20,517 nucleotides of DNA from CAZKCK01 sp964552325 (GTDB taxonomy: Bacteria > Bacteroidota > Bacteroidia > Bacteroidales > TTA-H9): assembly GCA_964552325.1 (NCBI GenBank), contig CAZKHA010000053.1, positions 1 to 20,517 on the forward strand. The letters run 5' to 3'. Shown piece by piece: positions 17,168 to 20,517 of the stretch (the stretch's first letter is position 1; each line of letters opens with the position of its first letter). The notes under the pieces are model-generated. The model did not search any database and had not been told where the DNA came from. It saw only the letters and a list, made by a program, of their open reading frames with translations. Made by a program: the position numbers and the translations under genes.

Positions 17168-18277
17168 ATGCGTTATTTTCCAACTGCCGCCTCTTTAATT
17201 GAAGCGCTGCAATCAAGCCAATACAAAAGCATTCTGGTACTAGCGGCCGAAGACTCGCAGTCAGAAGTGCCTGAAATCATACAGCATTGCAACCGCCAAG
17301 ACATCATCATCTGTGGCGGAATTTATCCCAGCATTATTACAGGTAATCGGATAAAAAAAACAGGCTACTTACTAAAAAAATTGAAAAAAACGGCCCCGCA
17401 CATCTTGCTACGGTACCCGGAACTCACCATCCAATCCACCTCCGAAATCATGATGCAGTTGCGCCGTACGTTTAACCAAGTATTTGTTATTGCAGATGGC
17501 TTATCGCCTTTTATTAGCTCATTTATCCAACTGTTTAATAGATTTTTGAGTGCAAAACTCACTTTTTTTGGAGGCGGTGCCGGCAAAAGCAACTTTAAGC
17601 AAGAGGATGTAATTTTCAACAACACAGGGCTTCACAGAGACGCGATGCTGCTCATCCCGTTTAAAGAATCGTTTAACATAACCGTAAACCATGGGTGGAA
17701 ACCCAAAGGCGTTGTACTATTGGCCACCCGCACAAACCGAAATAAAATCGTAGAGTTTAATTGGCAAAAAGCCTGGGAAATCTACCAAGAAACCTTGCTC
17801 GAGAACACCCTAAACCGCTTAACAAAAGACAACTTTATCCATCTTGCCGAAGCATATCCTTTTGGCATTCAGCTTAAAAGCAACCAATTTGTAATTCGCG
17901 ACCCGATTGGATACGACGAAGAACTTAACCTAATAACAACCATTGATGTAAACGACAACACCTTGCTCCATTTGATGCATGCCGACATCGATGAACTCTT
18001 GGATGCTGCAAAGGAAGTGAACCGTTACAACCTAAGCTTTGCAAAACAAAATGCCGAGCTGTTTGTATTTGACTGCATATCAAGACAAATAAAAATGGGT
18101 GATCGCTTTAACGAAGAAATCAACATCCTTTCTGAAGAAATGCAACACCAACACGATATAATATTGGTTGGCGCACTTTCTATCGGCGAAATAGCATCCG
18201 ATACGCTGGGAATGATCAACTTTCACAACAAGACCATTATTAGCAATTTAATTACCAATGGAAAAAATCAGTCTTAA
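17168..18277 (+). CDS. FIST-domain sensory protein, possibly NosP-like
   Basis: 369 residues with both halves of the FIST module. FIST_N (about 15-210) is marked by TFFGGGAGKSNF near residue 130 and by NHGWKPKG with H175, followed by the TNRNKIVEFNWQKAWEIYQE segment. FIST_C (about 215-355) ends with ALSIGEIASDTLG and a late FHNKTI motif. FIST domains are cytosolic ligand-binding modules usually linked to kinases or chemotaxis proteins. The NosP members bind heme and sense nitric oxide, and are typically encoded beside a kinase that they inhibit. This gene overlaps the downstream kinase gene by 20 bp, which fits that arrangement. A heme-ligand residue cannot be confirmed by eye, so NO sensing is inference; amino acids or other small ligands are possible. 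ATG 17168 is 7 bp after the receiver gene. Confidence 0.88.
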   Translation: MRYFPTAASLIEALQSSQYKSILVLAAEDSQSEVPEIIQHCNRQDIIICGGIYPSIITGNRIKKTGYLLKKLKKTAPHILLRYPELTIQSTSEIMMQLRRTFNQVFVIADGLSPFISSFIQLFNRFLSAKLTFFGGGAGKSNFKQEDVIFNNTGLHRDAMLLIPFKESFNITVNHGWKPKGVVLLATRTNRNKIVEFNWQKAWEIYQETLLENTLNRLTKDNFIHLAEAYPFGIQLKSNQFVIRDPIGYDEELNLITTIDVNDNTLLHLMHADIDELLDAAKEVNRYNLSFAKQNAELFVFDCISRQIKMGDRFNEEINILSEEMQHQHDIILVGALSIGEIASDTLGMINFHNKTIISNLITNGKNQS

Positions 18278-20273
18278 CGAAGAACTGTCAGTTCTCTATG
18301 AGCTGGCTTTAAACACCAACAAATACGGTGACTGCCTTCAGGATGCCATACACTTCCTATCGCTGCTAATTGAACGAAAAAAATACCGGCAAACCGTATT
18401 ATACATCGACACTTCGCTAATTGACCCCGAAAAGCCCGCCCATGCGAGCCTGTCAGCATTTCTCTCGCTGCCTTATAACGACAAAACGCCCAAAATTTTG
18501 CATTTAAGCGATGCAAACCCATTTAACGACACGGCCAATTGGCGCGTAGAACGACTGAACCTTTGTGGTTCCGAATCACTTTGGATGATTTTTGGCCTTA
18601 ATAGGATCGGGGCGCTCTTTATTAAACCTCCGCAAGACCAAGAGCACCAAGCAACGTTTTTAGCACGGCAAATATCGGATGTGCTGCAAAAATTTGGAGA
18701 CGGCTTACTGGCCACCTACACCCATAAGGAACTTGAAAAGGCAAAGCATCAGCTCCAAAAAAGCAATACCAAACTTGAACAACAAGTTGAACTACGGACC
18801 CAAGAACTCAAAAAGACCATTCAAAACCTCGACTTGGCCGTTTCTGGTGCCGGCTTAGGCTTTTGGGAATGGGAAATAAACACCGGCAACGTCAGGTTCA
18901 ACGAAAACTGGGCATCCATCGTAGGCTACACCCTTAACGAACTCAAGCCATTGAGTATAAACACCTGGGCTAAACTTTGCCATCCGGATGATTTAGCCAA
19001 ATCAACCCAAGAATTAACCGAATGCTTTGAAAAAAGAACTGAGGTTTATGAAATTGACGTAAGGATGCGCCACAAGAACAATGAATGGATTTGGGTTCAT
19101 GATAAAGGGCGGGTGATTGAATGGGACGAAAACAATAAGCCCGTGCGCATGGCAGGCATCCACCAAAACATTGATGCACGCAAAAAATCTGAAGCCGCGT
19201 TATGGGAAAGCGAAGACAAATACCGAAGACTGGTTGAAACCACCTCGTTGTATATCACCATTATTCAAAACGACAAAATCGTATACGCTAACAAAGCCTT
19301 GCTTGAATCATCGGGCTATGAAGAAGATGACCTGTACGGCATGAACTTCAGCTATTTCCTTCACCCTGATGAACAAGCCAAGGTTACAAACATTCATAAT
19401 CAACGTAAAGCCGGACTTGCCCAACTCAACCATTATGAAACATCGTACATAAACGCAAAAAAACAACTTGTGTATGTTAGGATGAACATACAGGAGTTTG
19501 ATTACCAGCAAAAAAAAGCCTTTATGTGCATCATGGAAGACATCACTTCGCAAAAAAAACTTGAGCAGCAATTGCTCAGAAGCCAAAAACTGCAGGCACT
19601 TGGCTCGTTCGCGGGCGGCATTGCCCATGACTTCAACAACATCTTACAGATTATTAAAACCTACACCGATCTTCTTCAGCTTGATTTGCCCGAGAATGAC
19701 CAGGATTCGAATCGTTTCAAACAAATAGATGCTGCCATCAACCGTGGCAGTTCTGCCGTAAAGGCACTGATGCACTATAGCAGGTCAAATGAAATACGCA
19801 TGACTGAATTTAATTTCAGCGAAAACCTTAAAAACCTGGTTCCCATACTAAAAGGACTCTTGCCCTCTTCGATCGTGATAAATGAAAACATTCAAGACAA
19901 CTGTATAATAATGGGCGATGCCAGCCAAATTGACCAAGTGATTGTAAACCTGGCCATGAATGCCAAAGACGCCATGAAAAACAAAGGAAACCTTGGCATT
20001 GAATTGTATCAAGAAACGATGACTACACTCAAGGAAAAGAATGTGGTATTGAGTATAACCGACAATGGTCCAGGCATGGAGAAGGCTGTGCTACAACGCA
20101 TATTTGACCCGTTTTTTACCACCAAAAAAGTAGGAGAAGGCACTGGGATGGGCCTTGCCGTTGTTTATGGCATTGTTGAATCGCACAAAGGCAAAATAGA
20201 AGTAAGCAGTGAGCCTGGCAAGGGTGCTAACTTTACATTGACGTTCCCGGGTATTGAACAAGCCCATGATTAA
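18258..20273 (+). CDS. PAS sensor histidine kinase coupled to the FIST protein
   Basis: 671 residues, soluble. A GAF-like N-terminal domain (about 1-160) is followed by a coiled coil (160-192, LEQQVELRTQELKK), a PAS_3-type domain (about 192-310, with GFWEWE and WIWVHDKGR) and a second PAS (about 321-432). The kinase core has H457 in GIAHDFNNILQI, N-box VNLAMNAKDAM, G1 DNGPGM, F-box FDPFFTT and G2 GEGTGMGLAVVYG. The H-box is nearly identical to that of the kinase at 12506-16351, so the two are close relatives that may share receivers. The start codon lies inside the end of the FIST gene (20-bp overlap), which implies translational coupling and fixed stoichiometry. This supports direct FIST control of the kinase, as known for NosP-kinase pairs. 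Confidence 0.93.
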   Translation: MEKISLNEELSVLYELALNTNKYGDCLQDAIHFLSLLIERKKYRQTVLYIDTSLIDPEKPAHASLSAFLSLPYNDKTPKILHLSDANPFNDTANWRVERLNLCGSESLWMIFGLNRIGALFIKPPQDQEHQATFLARQISDVLQKFGDGLLATYTHKELEKAKHQLQKSNTKLEQQVELRTQELKKTIQNLDLAVSGAGLGFWEWEINTGNVRFNENWASIVGYTLNELKPLSINTWAKLCHPDDLAKSTQELTECFEKRTEVYEIDVRMRHKNNEWIWVHDKGRVIEWDENNKPVRMAGIHQNIDARKKSEAALWESEDKYRRLVETTSLYITIIQNDKIVYANKALLESSGYEEDDLYGMNFSYFLHPDEQAKVTNIHNQRKAGLAQLNHYETSYINAKKQLVYVRMNIQEFDYQQKKAFMCIMEDITSQKKLEQQLLRSQKLQALGSFAGGIAHDFNNILQIIKTYTDLLQLDLPENDQDSNRFKQIDAAINRGSSAVKALMHYSRSNEIRMTEFNFSENLKNLVPILKGLLPSSIVINENIQDNCIIMGDASQIDQVIVNLAMNAKDAMKNKGNLGIELYQETMTTLKEKNVVLSITDNGPGMEKAVLQRIFDPFFTTKKVGEGTGMGLAVVYGIVESHKGKIEVSSEPGKGANFTLTFPGIEQAHD

Positions 20274-20333
20274 ACGCGCCCTGCCCTTTTGCAACTACCA
20301 AATTCACCAATCCGCCACCCCCCCAATCACAGC

Positions 20334-20517
20334 AAAGCCTTCTGAGTAAAATCTTTTGGTGCAATTTTGTGTCTCCGTGCTTTGGTGGCAAAAAAAGAAT
20401 AGCCACGGAAACACTAAAACACGAAAACTCACGAAAGTCTTCTTTTTAAGACCTTTTGGTGCAATTCTGTGTCTCCGTGCTTTGGTGGCAAAAAAAGAAT
20501 AGCTACAAAACCCTAAA
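20334..20517. repeat. Imperfect tandem repeat, period 100 bp, running off the window
   Basis: Bases 20353-20406 recur exactly 100 bp later at 20453-20506 with two mismatches in 54 (20367 and 20404). Weaker similarity extends left to 20334 and right past 20406, so the unit is about 100 bp and the second copy is cut by the window end. Each copy has GTGGC, twelve bases, then GCCAC (20385-20406) or GCTAC (20485-20506), and the C-to-T change keeps a G-U pair. In copy 1, 20407-20431 is an imperfect reverse complement of the TTGTGTCTCCGTGC region. It resembles the 'CCGTGT/ACACGG' intergenic repeats common in Bacteroidota. The hairpins may also help end transcription of the cluster. Confidence 0.75.
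20437..20452 (+). terminator. Short hairpin inside the 100-bp repeat
   Basis: GTCTT (20437-20441), a T-rich loop, and AAGAC (20448-20452) form a 5-bp stem followed by CCTTTT. It is weak, and the matching position in the first repeat copy is not conserved as a stem. It is listed as a possible contributor to termination after the kinase gene. Confidence 0.2.

Noticed and set aside
20334..20517. CRISPR array
   Set aside because: Only two imperfect copies, a repeat of at least 54 bp, and spacer-equivalent sequence that is itself partly conserved; no cas genes nearby.

Overview
The window looks like chromosomal DNA of a Bacteroidota (Bacteroidetes) bacterium, from a draft scaffold with one 100-N gap (6392-6491). 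The evidence is AT-rich coding sequence, start codons without Shine-Dalgarno sequences (typically preceded by A-rich or 'acc' context), a TAnnTTTG-type -7 element (TATATTTG at 427-434), and many soluble multi-PAS histidine kinases with partner receiver proteins. I cannot assign it below phylum.

Layout. (1) 1-72 is the last 23 codons of an endonuclease III-type gene (nth) with its full iron-sulfur cysteine motif. (2) 73-575 has no intact gene. It holds a frameshifted minus-strand coding remnant, a promoter with two dyads, and a leader able to form alternative helices. (3) 576-7474 is a giant cytoplasmic sensor kinase with two GAF and about fourteen PAS domains, interrupted by the gap. Four bases later comes a REC-HisKA-HATPase hybrid (7479-8558). 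(4) 8630-9385 is a YdfG-like short-chain dehydrogenase, the only metabolic gene. (5) 9651-11012 is an NtrC-family sigma-54 activator (REC-AAA+-Fis HTH). (6) 11013-11456 is a regulatory intergenic region with a GC-rich palindromic element, a cluster of CGGATT half-sites and a sigma-54-type -24/-12 promoter. (7) 11457-20273 is a tight seven-gene cluster: a 210-aa protein of unknown function, a REC protein, a PAS/GAF kinase, two more REC proteins, a FIST sensory protein and a second kinase that overlaps the FIST gene by 20 bp. (8) 20274-20517 holds an imperfect tandem repeat of period 100 bp that runs off the window.

Working model. The enhancer-binding regulator at 9651-11012 probably activates the downstream cluster. 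A sigma-54 promoter with correct GG-N10-GC spacing (11417-11430) sits 27 bp before the first gene of the cluster, and an array of inverted CGGATT sites lies about 80-105 bp upstream of the expected transcription start, where enhancers for this family normally lie. The cluster would then encode a phosphorelay-like network. Three REC proteins lack output domains, two kinases share the IAHDFNNIL H-box, and a FIST protein is translationally linked to one kinase. FIST-kinase pairs include the NosP heme/nitric-oxide sensors, so a small ligand such as NO is possible but unproven. No output gene such as a cyclase, transporter or methyltransferase is visible, so the 210-aa protein and the REC proteins are the best candidates for unexplained function.
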